Origin: Gammaproteobacteria bacterium RIFCSPHIGHO2_02_FULL_42_43
GTDB lineage: Bacteria; Pseudomonadota; Gammaproteobacteria; Coxiellales; Coxiellaceae
Direction: 5' to 3'
Length of the DNA stretch: 50,306 nt
Assembly: GCA_001801425.1 (NCBI GenBank)
Contig: MGXR01000003.1
Span: 1-50,306, forward strand
This document shows positions 34,934-43,986 of the stretch, piece by piece (positions within the stretch are counted from its first letter, which is position 1; each line of letters starts with the position of its first letter). The notes under the pieces were generated by a model, which saw only the letters and a program-made list of their open reading frames with translations, was not told the origin of the DNA and did no database searches. The position numbers were made by a program, and so were the translations under genes.

Positions 34934-35521
34934 TTGCGATTATTTTCAATGCTGAGAGCTCCAAAAAATTACACCGCAGGGTTTCCATTTTTTGTTGTGA
35001 GGCAAAAGACTCATTACGAAACAAACATCACTGATGGAAAAAAATATAAACCCTTTTTGCAAATGACCAGAAATCCTCTTCCACAAAATTGTTTTCCTGT
35101 AGAAATGTTAGTTAATAATGATTCAGCGCCTCACCTGCCATCATTTTCCAAACCATCATTCTTTGAAAATGAACCTGAGCTCAATCAACTGCTGAATACT
35201 CTCTTCTTGCGTATCGCGCTGCGGAAATTTACCAATGAACCCTGGGAAGAAAGCGTGTCTTCAACAAAAAAAGAGTGGCCAGAATTGCAAGAAATTTTAC
35301 TTTGCACAAAATGCATCACTCGCGATGATGGAGAACCAGTTAATTGCGCGTTTGCAATTCCCGCAACCCCAGTGAAACAATTTGATTGCGATACTTTTTT
35401 CAAAGCGATTGCCAATGCAAAAGATGGAAAAGATCTCGGGAGATTGGTTGGCATTAGAAACTCACCCGGCGAATTAATCAGTGATGATCACGCATCAACA
35501 AATAAGATCCCTATCCCGTGA
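34934..35521 (+). CDS. hypothetical protein
   Basis: A 195-residue protein starting at a TTG with a good GAAGGG site seven bases upstream (34922-34927); an ATG six codons later is an alternative. No family was recognised. The start is basic (FSMLRAPKNYTAGFPFFVVR) without a clear signal peptide; the middle has a Trp-containing helix (KKEWPELQEILLCTKCI). It lies 34 bases after the esterase gene and may share its transcript. A lineage-specific or effector-type protein is possible but unsupported. Confidence 0.6.
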   Translation: MRLFSMLRAPKNYTAGFPFFVVRQKTHYETNITDGKKYKPFLQMTRNPLPQNCFPVEMLVNNDSAPHLPSFSKPSFFENEPELNQLLNTLFLRIALRKFTNEPWEESVSSTKKEWPELQEILLCTKCITRDDGEPVNCAFAIPATPVKQFDCDTFFKAIANAKDGKDLGRLVGIRNSPGELISDDHASTNKIPIP

Positions 35522-35523
35522 AT

Positions 35524-35538
35524 GCGCCGCACCGGCGC
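35524..35538 (+). terminator. GC-rich hairpin after the hypothetical gene at 34934-35521
   Basis: GCGCCG-CAC-CGGCGC forms a 6-bp GC stem two bases past the stop codon. It has the place and shape of a terminator stem but no T-run follows, so termination would be weak or factor-dependent. Confidence 0.3.
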
Positions 35539-35623
35539 TGAGAGAGAAAAAGAGACCATCACAGGCATACACGACAGTGCGCGCACTTTTTGATATTTTT
35601 AACATTAACCCATTGATTTTAAT

Positions 35624-35658
35624 CCTGTAATATTAATATTTAATATTAAAATTACAGG
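35624..35658. promoter_or_regulatory. 35-bp near-palindrome, probable operator of a lost gene
   Basis: CCTGTAAT (35624-35631) and ATTACAGG (35651-35658) frame an AT-only palindromic centre (TATTAATATTTAATATTA). It ends seven bases before an ATG at 35666 that opens only a 16-codon frame. It resembles the inverted repeats placed just before other DUF4143 or toxin-antitoxin genes in this window. Confidence 0.5.
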
Positions 35659-35665
35659 GTAAATT

Positions 35666-35716
35666 ATGTTTATCACCCGAACCACGGTTCCATTGCTCAA
35701 ACGCTTTTTAGGTTAG
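35666..35716 (+). pseudogene. leader remnant of a gene, possibly a DUF4143 ATPase
   Basis: ATG 35666, preceded by CAGGG, opens MFITRTTVPLLKRFLG and then a stop. Many DUF4143 ATPases start with a similar pattern (aromatic, Ile, Arg, then a helix before LTGPRQVGKTT), as the copy at 19885 does with MTHIPRSLAKIVK. The operator-like palindrome just upstream and the missing body suggest an eroded gene. The match is short, so the identity is tentative. Confidence 0.35.
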
Positions 35717-35756
35717 GTTGAATTATTGGGCAATGCGGAAGCTTGAGGATGTCATA

Positions 35757-37112
35757 CTATTCAACCGCCATTTTCTGTAATTTTTCTCGTAATGATTGAT
35801 CGTGTTGTGTTAAAAAACTAGCGATGGCGTATAGCGGATATGAATGCAATTTCTTCTCAACGGAATAAGGGTGTGTTGAAAATCGCACACCAAAAGTTGC
35901 CTTCGATTTATTTTCCAGAAAAATATGCAAACTTTTTAATGTGCTACCTTTTCCGCTTTTAACTTCAATCGGAATAATGCGGTCCTGCAATGAAATTACA
36001 TAATCTACTTCCGCATTACTGGTTTGATTTTCTCTGTGCCAATAATATAAATCAGCAGGTGCATAGCCTGGTGAGTATGCGACAAGCTCCTGACCTACAA
36101 ATGCCTCGGTTAACGCGCCTTTATTAACAAATGCTTCCAGCGGATTGAATAAAAATTCCGGTGATGAATTTCCCAGCATGATTTGATTCAAACCCACATC
36201 TAATAAGATTAATTTAAATCGATCTAGTTTTGCTTCTGCACCCAATGGAAAACCATTTGCTGCTGTTTGAACTATTTTGTGAATAATTCCTGCTTTTTCA
36301 AGCAAAGTTAATGCGGGCGAGAGCTCTCGTTTTTGATAATCACCATCCACATGTGAAAATTTAAATAACTGCGAAACACTGCGAGGTATGTAGTGAAATA
36401 ACGTTTCAATATATTTAATCTGTAATTTTTTCGTGTATTTTGGAAAATCGTTTCGATAAGCATTGACGATTATTTTTTGTAGATGATACGCTTGCGCAAT
36501 ATTTTTTTGCTTAATGAATTCCATTATCACTTCTGGCATGCCGCCTAACAGCATATACTGCCCAAGCAATTCGAATAATTTTTTGTGAAAAATAACGTCC
36601 AATGTTTTTTTCTCTGGCAACGCTAAAATCATTTCAATGAGTGCGTGATGACCCAGCGACGCCAAATACTCCATAAATGACAGGGGATACACATAACAAA
36701 ACTCAATTCGCCCAACGGGAACGCCGACCTGATCAATAGCGAAATCCAATAACGATCCGGCGGCAAGCACGTGCAATGCGGGCATCATTTCATAAAAATA
36801 TCGCAGCGCAATGATGGCTTTGGGGCACGCTTGAATTTCGTCAAAAAATAATAATGTCTCGCCGGGTATGATTGATTGTCTGGTCATGGTGACCAGCGCA
36901 TTCACAATTCTCACAGGGTCCAAATCTTTTTCAAATATCTCAATAAAATCTGGGCGCAATTCAAAATTGATTTCTACAAAATGCGCGAATGTTTTCCCCA
37001 ATTCTCGTGCTGCATACGTCTTGCCAACCTGGCGTGCTCCACGCATCATTAACGGTTTTCGGGTATGCGACACCTTCCAGTGATCAAGATCATATTTTAT
37101 CAATCTTTTCAT
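35757..37112 (-). CDS. AAA-type ATPase with DUF4143 domain
   Basis: A 451-residue protein of the longer DUF4143 branch, starting MKRLIKYDLDHWKVSHTRKP with Walker A MMRGARQVGKTYAAREL (about 22-38) and Walker B ETLLFFDEIQACPKAI. The sensor region is VLAAGSLLDFA, followed by PVGRIEFCYVYPLSFMEYLA, typical for this branch. The C-terminal part has YYWHRENQTSNAEVDYVISL and IIPIEVKSGKGSTLKS, the PD-(D/E)XK-like signature. It is the third such ATPase in 17 kb. It stands between an eroded leader and the left IS1595 copy. Confidence 0.9.
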   Translation of the reverse strand: MKRLIKYDLDHWKVSHTRKPLMMRGARQVGKTYAARELGKTFAHFVEINFELRPDFIEIFEKDLDPVRIVNALVTMTRQSIIPGETLLFFDEIQACPKAIIALRYFYEMMPALHVLAAGSLLDFAIDQVGVPVGRIEFCYVYPLSFMEYLASLGHHALIEMILALPEKKTLDVIFHKKLFELLGQYMLLGGMPEVIMEFIKQKNIAQAYHLQKIIVNAYRNDFPKYTKKLQIKYIETLFHYIPRSVSQLFKFSHVDGDYQKRELSPALTLLEKAGIIHKIVQTAANGFPLGAEAKLDRFKLILLDVGLNQIMLGNSSPEFLFNPLEAFVNKGALTEAFVGQELVAYSPGYAPADLYYWHRENQTSNAEVDYVISLQDRIIPIEVKSGKGSTLKSLHIFLENKSKATFGVRFSTHPYSVEKKLHSYPLYAIASFLTQHDQSLREKLQKMAVE

Positions 37113-37223
37113 AATGTTACATATTTTTGCTGAAATAATATGTTCATTTTATCACAAAATTGCATAAAAAACAGGGTTGTTTTTAGTTATTTTTGCTTGA
37201 AATCAGTGGTTGTTTAAATTAAG

Positions 37224-38340
37224 CCTGCCTATCCGGTTGTCACCCAATTTGATTTAAGGTACAGTGCGCCGTAGAAGAATGCGGCAATGACAGATACAAT
37301 TGGCAATCAGAAAAATGATGTTAATAAGCCAATTGACTGCCCAATGAATATTCTAGAATTTCAAAAAATGTTTCCGGATGAGACCGCTTGCATAAAATAT
37401 TTAGAACGCATGCGATGGCCAGATGGTTTCTGTTGCAGTAAATGTTCTCAAGTTGGTGAGCCATTTAAATTCTCAAAACGTCCTCATGTTTTGAGATGTA
37501 AAGCGTGTCATGACGATACATCGATCACTGCCAACACTGTAATGCATCGCAGTAAAACTGACATTCTCGTATGGTTTTGGGCTGCACATCTTGTTGCAAC
37601 ACAAACGCCCGGTGTATCTGCGCTTGAGCTTCAGAAAAAATTAGGCATTGATCGATATGAAACAGCATTTCAAATGTTGCACAAACTCAGAAGCGCAATG
37701 GTCCGTCCAAATAGAGACAAAATTGGCGAAGAATGGCCATTAGAATTAGATATTGTATACGTTGGAGGCAAGACAAAAAGCGGTATTTCAGGCAAAACAA
37801 GCCAAACACCCGTTATTATCGCAGTTGAGCTCAAACAACGAGAGATCCGCGACCCGATTACAAAGAAAATAAAGCAGCGCGCCCAAGCTGGCCGCATAAG
37901 ATTGCAAACGCTGCCAAATAAAATGGCTGTAAACGTTAATCAATTTGCACAAAATTGCATCTCATCTGGCGCATCCATTGTTAGTGATGATGGCGCAGAA
38001 TTTTCAGGTCTCAGTAAGCTTGGGTTTAAACATGAAGCAGTGGCAATGCGTGGCGATAAAATAAAAATGGATAGCACGTTACCCATGATCAGTGTTGTCA
38101 CAGCTAATTTGAAAACTTGGATTGACGGAACATTTCATGGCGTTATAAAAAAACACCTGCAAGCGTATTTGAATGAGTTTATGTTTAGATTTAATCGTCG
38201 ATTTTATCGCGCAATCTCATTTCGCTCATTACTTGAGCTCGGCGCGCTCACCCCAGGTGTGACTTATAAAGACGTGTATGGAAAATCAGACGCTAAAATT
38301 GGTCATGAATTTGACATTGGGTGACAACCGGATAGGCAGG
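37224..38340 (+). mobile_element. IS1595-family insertion sequence, complete copy 1
   Basis: The element is 1117 bases, bounded by 25-bp inverted repeats starting CCTGCCTATCCGGTTGTCAC at 37224-37248 and its exact reverse complement at 38316-38340. It encodes one transposase (37287-38324). The outer eight bases differ (AAATTAAG left, CTATTTTC right), so there is no target duplication, implying recombination with another copy after insertion. A second copy in the same orientation starts at 50159. Confidence 0.93.
37287..38324 (+). CDS. IS1595-family transposase
   Basis: A 345-residue ISXO2-like transposase. The N-terminal zinc ribbon is CCSKCSQ with LRCKACHDD, after the helical segment FPDETACIKYLERMRWPDG. 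The DDE-type core has LELDIVYVGGK (first Asp; most relatives have DE at this place), IVSDDGAEFSGL (second Asp) and the segment TFHGVIKKHLQAYLNEFMFRFNRR region typical of the family end. It seems intact. The last bases of the gene lie inside the right inverted repeat. Confidence 0.92.
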   Translation: MTDTIGNQKNDVNKPIDCPMNILEFQKMFPDETACIKYLERMRWPDGFCCSKCSQVGEPFKFSKRPHVLRCKACHDDTSITANTVMHRSKTDILVWFWAAHLVATQTPGVSALELQKKLGIDRYETAFQMLHKLRSAMVRPNRDKIGEEWPLELDIVYVGGKTKSGISGKTSQTPVIIAVELKQREIRDPITKKIKQRAQAGRIRLQTLPNKMAVNVNQFAQNCISSGASIVSDDGAEFSGLSKLGFKHEAVAMRGDKIKMDSTLPMISVVTANLKTWIDGTFHGVIKKHLQAYLNEFMFRFNRRFYRAISFRSLLELGALTPGVTYKDVYGKSDAKIGHEFDIG

Positions 38341-38833
38341 CTATTTTCACGCGACGTTTACAGCCTGAAAAACTTTTGTGAAGATTAATAACTATCCTTG
38401 CTTCATCATCCATAATAAATTGATCGCTGGTGATAGATATTGATTTTAGTCTATTATGCGTATCATATATTAAATCATGATCCCGTTTGAAAATTTCAGA
38501 TGCTAAAGGAATTTCAACTGTTTTCCAAAATAGAAATAAACTTTTAAATAATGGTGGTGATTTACTGATACGTGAACCCAAATCCAGTTTTTTCATTAAC
38601 TCAAATCTTTTCTGAAAATCAGGATAATTTATCAGTGCAAGGTGAAATGCTTTAAAGCAAGTTAATATACTTAAAAAATCCGGCGTTTTAATTTTTCCCT
38701 GATTATCGAAAGCAACTCGCAAATTCATAAACGAGAGAATATGCTGCAATACATCTGGGCATTCAAAAAAAGTCGTTGGTACGGTTAAATAAAATTCGGC
38801 TGGTTTTTTATTTTCTTTTTTATGTGTAGGCAT
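38303..38833 (-). pseudogene. F-box-like protein gene truncated by the IS1595 element
   Basis: The 176-residue frame has a possible F-box-like segment near its start (ECPDVLQHILSFMNLR, then LSILTCFKAFHLALINYPDF). Its last 13 codons or so are read from the right end of the IS (38303-38341), giving an artificial tail (LSGCHPMSNS). The remainder of the gene is not found left of the IS (37113-37223), so it was lost with the insertion or a later deletion. The start ATG at 38833 lacks a strong ribosome site. The F-box reading is from pattern only. Confidence 0.6.
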
Positions 38834-38898
38834 AATTTATGCTCATTATTAAATACTAATTTGAAATTATCTCCCTATTTGTTTCAAAGCTAACTATT

Positions 38899-39204
38899 TT
38901 ATTTTCCAAATCCAAATCGACGACTCATTTCTTCACGTTCACTCCTAAGCCTGTTTTGCAGCTCTAGACCACTCGCCGTAAGGTCATCATTAATTTTTGT
39001 TATTTCATTACGAGCTGATAATTTTAAAATAATTTCATCCAATCTATCTTTTGGTGCCTGGATAGTGACGGATTGTGGAAGTCGCTGTCCACGCCATGAT
39101 CCAACTTGTTTTATCGATGAATCAATTTGTCGAAAATTGATATTTTGAGTCGCTTCTATTTCAATAGAAACCATTTCTTGAGGCTTCGAAAAGAAAATCC
39201 ACAT
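38899..39204 (-). CDS. hypothetical protein
   Basis: About 101 residues from the ATG at 39204 (MWIFFSKPQEMVSIEI); the frame is open to 39234. It looks alpha/beta with a helical charged end (ASGLELQNRLRSEREEMSRR). No family was recognised. It is divergent from the large gene at 39363, with the palindrome 39302-39317 between them. It may have the same role as the small proteins at 48690 and 49175, but no clear similarity was seen. Confidence 0.55.
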   Translation of the reverse strand: MWIFFSKPQEMVSIEIEATQNINFRQIDSSIKQVGSWRGQRLPQSVTIQAPKDRLDEIILKLSARNEITKINDDLTASGLELQNRLRSEREEMSRRFGFGK

Positions 39205-39301
39205 ACTGTGCTCCACAATAAAACAAACGTACACTACAGCGAAAACGCGTATAGCAAGTTAGAAAACCGTGTAATTCTAAATTATTTTTATCTGGAAAAA
39301 T

Positions 39302-39317
39302 ACCGTATAAATACGGT
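39302..39317. promoter_or_regulatory. palindrome ACCGTAT-N2-ATACGGT, copy 1
   Basis: ACCGTAT and ATACGGT flank AA, followed by TTTTATTTTTT. It lies between divergent genes, 46 bases before the start at 39363. The same palindrome with one mismatch precedes the second unit at 43987-44002, so it is more likely a shared operator than a terminator. Confidence 0.55.
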
Positions 39318-39362
39318 TTTTATTTTTTGAAATTCAGTGTAATCTGCTAAAAAATTCTCATA

Positions 39363-41669
39363 GTGAAAAAAACCATGCGATCAGTTGAATCAGCCGAACA
39401 ACAAGCATTACAAATTAAACCCCTGTGGTTTCTTTTAAGCGTCAACGATGCGCTGGGTGAAACGCTCACTTTTCTTGATATACGAACCTTGATCGCATTG
39501 CGATTGGCATTTCAATTGCCAGAGTCGTTTCTACAAATACAAATTCCATTATTGCAAGAAAAAATTCCGCTTGCGTATAGCGCAGTGATAAGACAATTAA
39601 TATTTTACAAGCCTCAATCAAAAAATGAGCTCGCCATTCACAAAAGATTTGTTTTCACAGAACAAAATATCGATTCGAATTTAGAGGCAATGGATTTATT
39701 TAATGCATTGGAATCAGACACCCTTGATTTTTTTCAAAAATTAAAACTGATGATTGATAACACACGAAGCTTATTTTCAGGTATTCCAAAAAAACTTGAA
39801 GAAGAAATTATTCATTTCGTTAACAAAGGAATAGAGATTTTATGGACTGATGAATCGAGTGTTGATGCATTACTATCAATACTTATTAATTGTACCCAAA
39901 ATACAGATGCAATAAATAAGCATTGGGATCAATTTAAATGGAATATTTCAACTGGAGATGGCGGACAAGAACGCGAAGCTAAATTTTTAGGTGTTCTTGC
40001 ACGATTTGCCCTACTTTTAAAGGATAACACTAAAATAAATGAATGTATAAAATTGACCTTTCATTTTCTTGAGTACACCGCACAATCAAGGTGGGAGCCC
40101 AGAGGAACACTGCTAACATGGGAGCCAGAAAAAGCATTACTGAGTTGTTTTATTAAACTGCTTATAGCAGTGCAAAATGAAGAACAAATAGACAACTACT
40201 GGGATTTATATGTAAAAAATCCATATCCTGATTATCAAACAGTTTATTTTTTAACTCAGCTGTCCCTTGCGTTAAATGACACAAGGAAAATGAAAATAGG
40301 CTTAGAATATTTAAATGGAATAATGAAAAGTGCATCATCATCTGATATTCGCGAAGAAGGATGGATTGCATTTAGAAAAATTTCCCTTGCGCTACAAGAT
40401 ACTAGCATCATAAGAGTGTATCAAGGATTGGCGGCTGAAAAATTATTGGATGAAAAAAATTATTCTTTTTATGGGGATTACCGTGAAATATGGAATTGCT
40501 TTACTGAACTCACCATCGCACTAAATGATTGCCCAAATCAAATCAATACATTATTTGAAAAACTGCGGGGTTCTTCCGATAAGGCTAGCCCAGTTGTTAT
40601 CAACCAACAAATAATTTCTTTATCAAAATTAGTTCTCTCAACTAAAAATATAGACATGATGAGATCATGCTTTCAATTGATAGTGGACATTTCAGATATA
40701 TGGCCAAACTTTTTATTAATTTACGAGCCATGGAGCATGAAGTTCGCTACTCAGTTTATGCTCGCACTAAAGGATGCAAAAGAAAAAACTACATGCTGGA
40801 ATTTTTATGAGGAAAAATTTAGACGTGCACTTATTAAAGATCCTAATCGTCGTTTGCCGGCAATGGAACATTTTATTCAATTTGTTCTATCCATCAATGA
40901 TATATTTAGAATGATGCGCTGCTGGGATATTATTAATGGAGTAATAGGTGAGTACGAAACTCCAAAGGATTTTTTAAATGCATGGCCACCTTATATGGGA
41001 GAAAGTAGCTACCCACAAGCAGTAAAATCATTAACTCGTCTTGCCTATGCAATGCAAGATACCAAAAAATTACATCTTTTATTTCTTGCGCATCTATCCT
41101 TTGATCCTGAAAACATTACAAGTGCATTACCTGTTTTAACGATTTATCCGTCATTAGCGTTATCTGGTCGACATTGCTATCCAGTTAAATCAAAAGAGGT
41201 CATTGTATCAGCAATCAATCTGATGAATACGTTGAGTGAATATTTTATTCCACAATTTACAGTTGATTTTGATGCTATAGATCAGCAATCAACGCCTATT
41301 CTTACATCGCTTAATGATTTCTTTCACAGACGATTTCATCCAAGCAAATGGGTATGCGAAAACGAACCGCATTTTTATAACGCACTGAGAGAAAAATTTA
41401 ATCTAATCATCCTGCAGGATTATAATGATCGTCCAAAAGCGATGCTTTCAAGATTTGCATCGTTATTTTCAGCGCGTCGCTCCACTTTTAGCGAGAGAGT
41501 TTTAAATGACAGCGGCATTAAAATACGGCTGCTTTTACACGAAGCATTTGGCGAAGCAGTGTTTTCTGAAAATGCAATTCATGACACCGAACTATTTAGG
41601 CGTGAATTAAACAAGCATGTAGAAAATATTTTAACTCTATCATCCGCTGTAGTTAATAAACGAAAATGA
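39363..41669 (+). CDS. large F-box-like/alpha-solenoid repeat protein, paralogue A
   Basis: A 768-residue protein starting at GTG 39363 (ATG 39375 is an alternative). Residues about 24-58 (SVNDALGETLTFLDIRTLIA then LRLAFQLPESF) resemble an F-box. From about 210 to 570 a unit recurs about every 40 residues with the pattern L-x2-L-x-L-A-L-x-D-x3-K/M: for example LARFALLLKDNTK, LTQLSLALNDTRK, FRKISLALQDTSI, FTELTIALNDC, ATQFMLALKDAKE, FIQFVLSINDIFR and LTRLAYAMQDTKK. That periodicity suggests an alpha-solenoid. No signal peptide or transmembrane helix. It is followed after seven bases by a close paralogue. Family unknown to me; an F-box plus repeat layout is typical of substrate adaptors of eukaryotic ubiquitin ligases. 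Confidence 0.75.
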   Translation: MKKTMRSVESAEQQALQIKPLWFLLSVNDALGETLTFLDIRTLIALRLAFQLPESFLQIQIPLLQEKIPLAYSAVIRQLIFYKPQSKNELAIHKRFVFTEQNIDSNLEAMDLFNALESDTLDFFQKLKLMIDNTRSLFSGIPKKLEEEIIHFVNKGIEILWTDESSVDALLSILINCTQNTDAINKHWDQFKWNISTGDGGQEREAKFLGVLARFALLLKDNTKINECIKLTFHFLEYTAQSRWEPRGTLLTWEPEKALLSCFIKLLIAVQNEEQIDNYWDLYVKNPYPDYQTVYFLTQLSLALNDTRKMKIGLEYLNGIMKSASSSDIREEGWIAFRKISLALQDTSIIRVYQGLAAEKLLDEKNYSFYGDYREIWNCFTELTIALNDCPNQINTLFEKLRGSSDKASPVVINQQIISLSKLVLSTKNIDMMRSCFQLIVDISDIWPNFLLIYEPWSMKFATQFMLALKDAKEKTTCWNFYEEKFRRALIKDPNRRLPAMEHFIQFVLSINDIFRMMRCWDIINGVIGEYETPKDFLNAWPPYMGESSYPQAVKSLTRLAYAMQDTKKLHLLFLAHLSFDPENITSALPVLTIYPSLALSGRHCYPVKSKEVIVSAINLMNTLSEYFIPQFTVDFDAIDQQSTPILTSLNDFFHRRFHPSKWVCENEPHFYNALREKFNLIILQDYNDRPKAMLSRFASLFSARRSTFSERVLNDSGIKIRLLLHEAFGEAVFSENAIHDTELFRRELNKHVENILTLSSAVVNKRK

Positions 41670-41676
41670 GAAAAAT

Positions 41677-43935
41677 GTGCGACAAAACAATGATCATTCA
41701 AAAATAGAATCTGCAGTTACTGTACAAACAACAGAACGAGATGATCAGCAGATTAACTCTTTCTGGATTTTTTTAAGCGTTCAGGATGTATTTAATGAAA
41801 CGCTCACTTTTCTTGATATACGCACCTTAATCGCATTGCGATTGGCATTTCAATTCCCAGAGTCATTTCTACAAAAACAAATTCCATTATTGCAAGAAAA
41901 AATTCCGCTTTCGTATAGCGCAGTGATAAGACAACTACTATTTTCACCACAACAATCCCCAAGCGATCACGCAATTAAAAAAAGATTTATTCTCCAGCAA
42001 AGCAATTTTATTGAACATATAAACGAAGCCGATTTATTTGACGCCATATCGTCTGGTGATCTTGATTTTTTTCAAAAATTAAAACTGATGATCGATAATG
42101 CGAAAAGCTTACTTAAAACGATTCCATCAAATTTGGAAGCAAGCATTTTCAACCTTGTTAAGCAATGCATAAATGATGGCGCTGATGGATTTGATATGGA
42201 TTCATTACTCTATTTATTTTCTGAACATACACAAAATAAAGCGAAAATAGAAGAATGCTGGAATTTGTTAAAAGAAAAAGTGCAGCGTGCTACTTCTTTT
42301 CAAACAGAGCATATCCTTCTAATCTCACTTGCACGGTTTGCAATTATATTAAAAGATTATCAGAAAATAAACCATTGCTTAAATTTGGTTTCTGATAGTT
42401 TAAAAAACCCTTTTATATTAATGTATGGGCATGAAACGCAAATTGTAGATTGTTTTGTTGAGCTACTTCTTGCAACAAAAGATTCACAAAAAATAAATGA
42501 TTATATGGTGTTACATATTAATCGGTCAGCCGCAGAAGATAGACAAACAATTTATTTTTTAACGCAGCTTGCGATTGCGCTAAAAGATACTGAAAAAATG
42601 AAAATGTGCCTGGATTATTTTAACAAAAAAATAAATGATTCATCGCCCAGTGTTCGTATTCAAGGATGGAAATCCATCAAAAAATTAGCTCTCGCATTAC
42701 AGGATGCTGACACAATAAAAATGTATCGAGATAGTGCTGCGAACCTATTGCACAATATGGATGAATATTCACAATATGAAGGCTACAATCACATATGCGA
42801 TTGTTACACTACATTTACTCTTTTTTTAAATGATCACGAATCTCAAATTAAGATTTTACTTGAAAAACTAAAAGATATTAATAAGAGTTTTGCAATTGCT
42901 TATAAGCAAAGAATCATTTCTCTCTCACGGCTTGTTCTTGTAACAAAAGATCACGAGATGATGGAAGTGTGTTTTCAGTACATTGTAATTGCCACAAGCA
43001 AATGGGGGGATCTATCATTTGTGACTGAACCGCACGTTTTACAGATGATTACCCAAATCATATCTACTGTGAAAAACGAGCGAGAAAAAGCAGATTATTG
43101 GAATTTTATAGAATCGCATTTTAATCATATTTTTGGTGGCATTTCACCCAACACGAAGGACCAAGCAATAAAACACTTTACCCAATTTGTTATTTCGCTA
43201 AACGATAAATCCAAAATGATGCACTGTTGGAATCTTTTTATTGAAAAATTAGAAGGCTCATCATCGGATTCACAAATAATAATAGGATCTCTCATTAGGC
43301 TGGGCTATGCGATGAATAATTGGGAAGGATTAAAATCAATATTTCAAAAATATATTCGTGCTGATCATCATGAAATGCAAATTAAATTACTGCTTCTTAC
43401 CATTTATCCTTCACTGGCATTAGATCCTACGTTTCGAATTGATCCACTACGAATAACCGGCTCAATGGCTGCTGCAATTAGTTTAGTGAATGATCTGAGT
43501 GTATTTCAAGCACCCTGTTTTCGTATTGTTGATAGCGAACCTGAAAAACGAAAAGAACTAATGATATTACTCAACGATTTATTTTATAAACGGTTTCATC
43601 CAGAAATATGGGCTTGTAAAAATGAGACTGTATTTTATGAATCACTAAGAAATAAATTTAATTTATTAATCTTAGAAATTTATGATGATAGACCAACCGG
43701 AATCTGCTTGAATTTTTTGTCTTTAACCAACACGCCGCATTGCTCCATTTTTAGTGGGACGCTGTTAAGTCCCGGTGGTATTAAAATGCGAATGGTGTTG
43801 CATGAAGCTTTTGGTGAAGAAATATTTTCTGAAAATGGAATTCGAGACAGCAAAATATTTAATCAGGATTTAATAAAGCATGTGAAAGGTTTGCTGGAAG
43901 AACAAAAGCCGGCTGCTGGTGCTGTTTTTAAATAA
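41677..43935 (+). CDS. large F-box-like/alpha-solenoid repeat protein, paralogue B
   Basis: A 752-residue paralogue of the preceding protein, starting at GTG 41677. The F-box-like region (SVQDVFNETLTFLDIRTLIA then LRLAFQFPESF) and the block DFFQKLKLMIDN are nearly identical to paralogue A even at the DNA level, while the repeats diverge more (LARFAIILKDYQK, LTQLAIALKDTEK, IKKLALALQDADT, FTQFVISLNDKSK, LIRLGYAMNN). The C-terminal block (IKMRMVLHEAFGEEIFSENG) is shared too. So a tandem duplication was followed by change mainly in the repeat region, as expected if repeats bind different partners. The two genes form one unit. Confidence 0.75.
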   Translation: MRQNNDHSKIESAVTVQTTERDDQQINSFWIFLSVQDVFNETLTFLDIRTLIALRLAFQFPESFLQKQIPLLQEKIPLSYSAVIRQLLFSPQQSPSDHAIKKRFILQQSNFIEHINEADLFDAISSGDLDFFQKLKLMIDNAKSLLKTIPSNLEASIFNLVKQCINDGADGFDMDSLLYLFSEHTQNKAKIEECWNLLKEKVQRATSFQTEHILLISLARFAIILKDYQKINHCLNLVSDSLKNPFILMYGHETQIVDCFVELLLATKDSQKINDYMVLHINRSAAEDRQTIYFLTQLAIALKDTEKMKMCLDYFNKKINDSSPSVRIQGWKSIKKLALALQDADTIKMYRDSAANLLHNMDEYSQYEGYNHICDCYTTFTLFLNDHESQIKILLEKLKDINKSFAIAYKQRIISLSRLVLVTKDHEMMEVCFQYIVIATSKWGDLSFVTEPHVLQMITQIISTVKNEREKADYWNFIESHFNHIFGGISPNTKDQAIKHFTQFVISLNDKSKMMHCWNLFIEKLEGSSSDSQIIIGSLIRLGYAMNNWEGLKSIFQKYIRADHHEMQIKLLLLTIYPSLALDPTFRIDPLRITGSMAAAISLVNDLSVFQAPCFRIVDSEPEKRKELMILLNDLFYKRFHPEIWACKNETVFYESLRNKFNLLILEIYDDRPTGICLNFLSLTNTPHCSIFSGTLLSPGGIKMRMVLHEAFGEEIFSENGIRDSKIFNQDLIKHVKGLLEEQKPAAGAVFK

Positions 43936-43986
43936 AAAATCATTCGGTGATATGTTAAGTGTACAGTATTAAAATTTTTTCTAAAT

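Noticed and set aside
37216-38348. Target-site duplication of IS1595 copy 1
   Set aside because: The eight bases on each side (AAATTAAG and CTATTTTC) do not match.
38899-39204. Membership of this small protein in the domain family of 46495/48690
   Set aside because: Size and helix placement are vaguely similar, but none of the core residues (KQKYSLENC, EAVAVIP) is present.
39302-39330. Hairpin plus T-run as a rho-independent terminator
   Set aside because: It lies between divergent gene starts, with no plus-strand gene to terminate before it; an operator is more consistent with the second copy at 43987.
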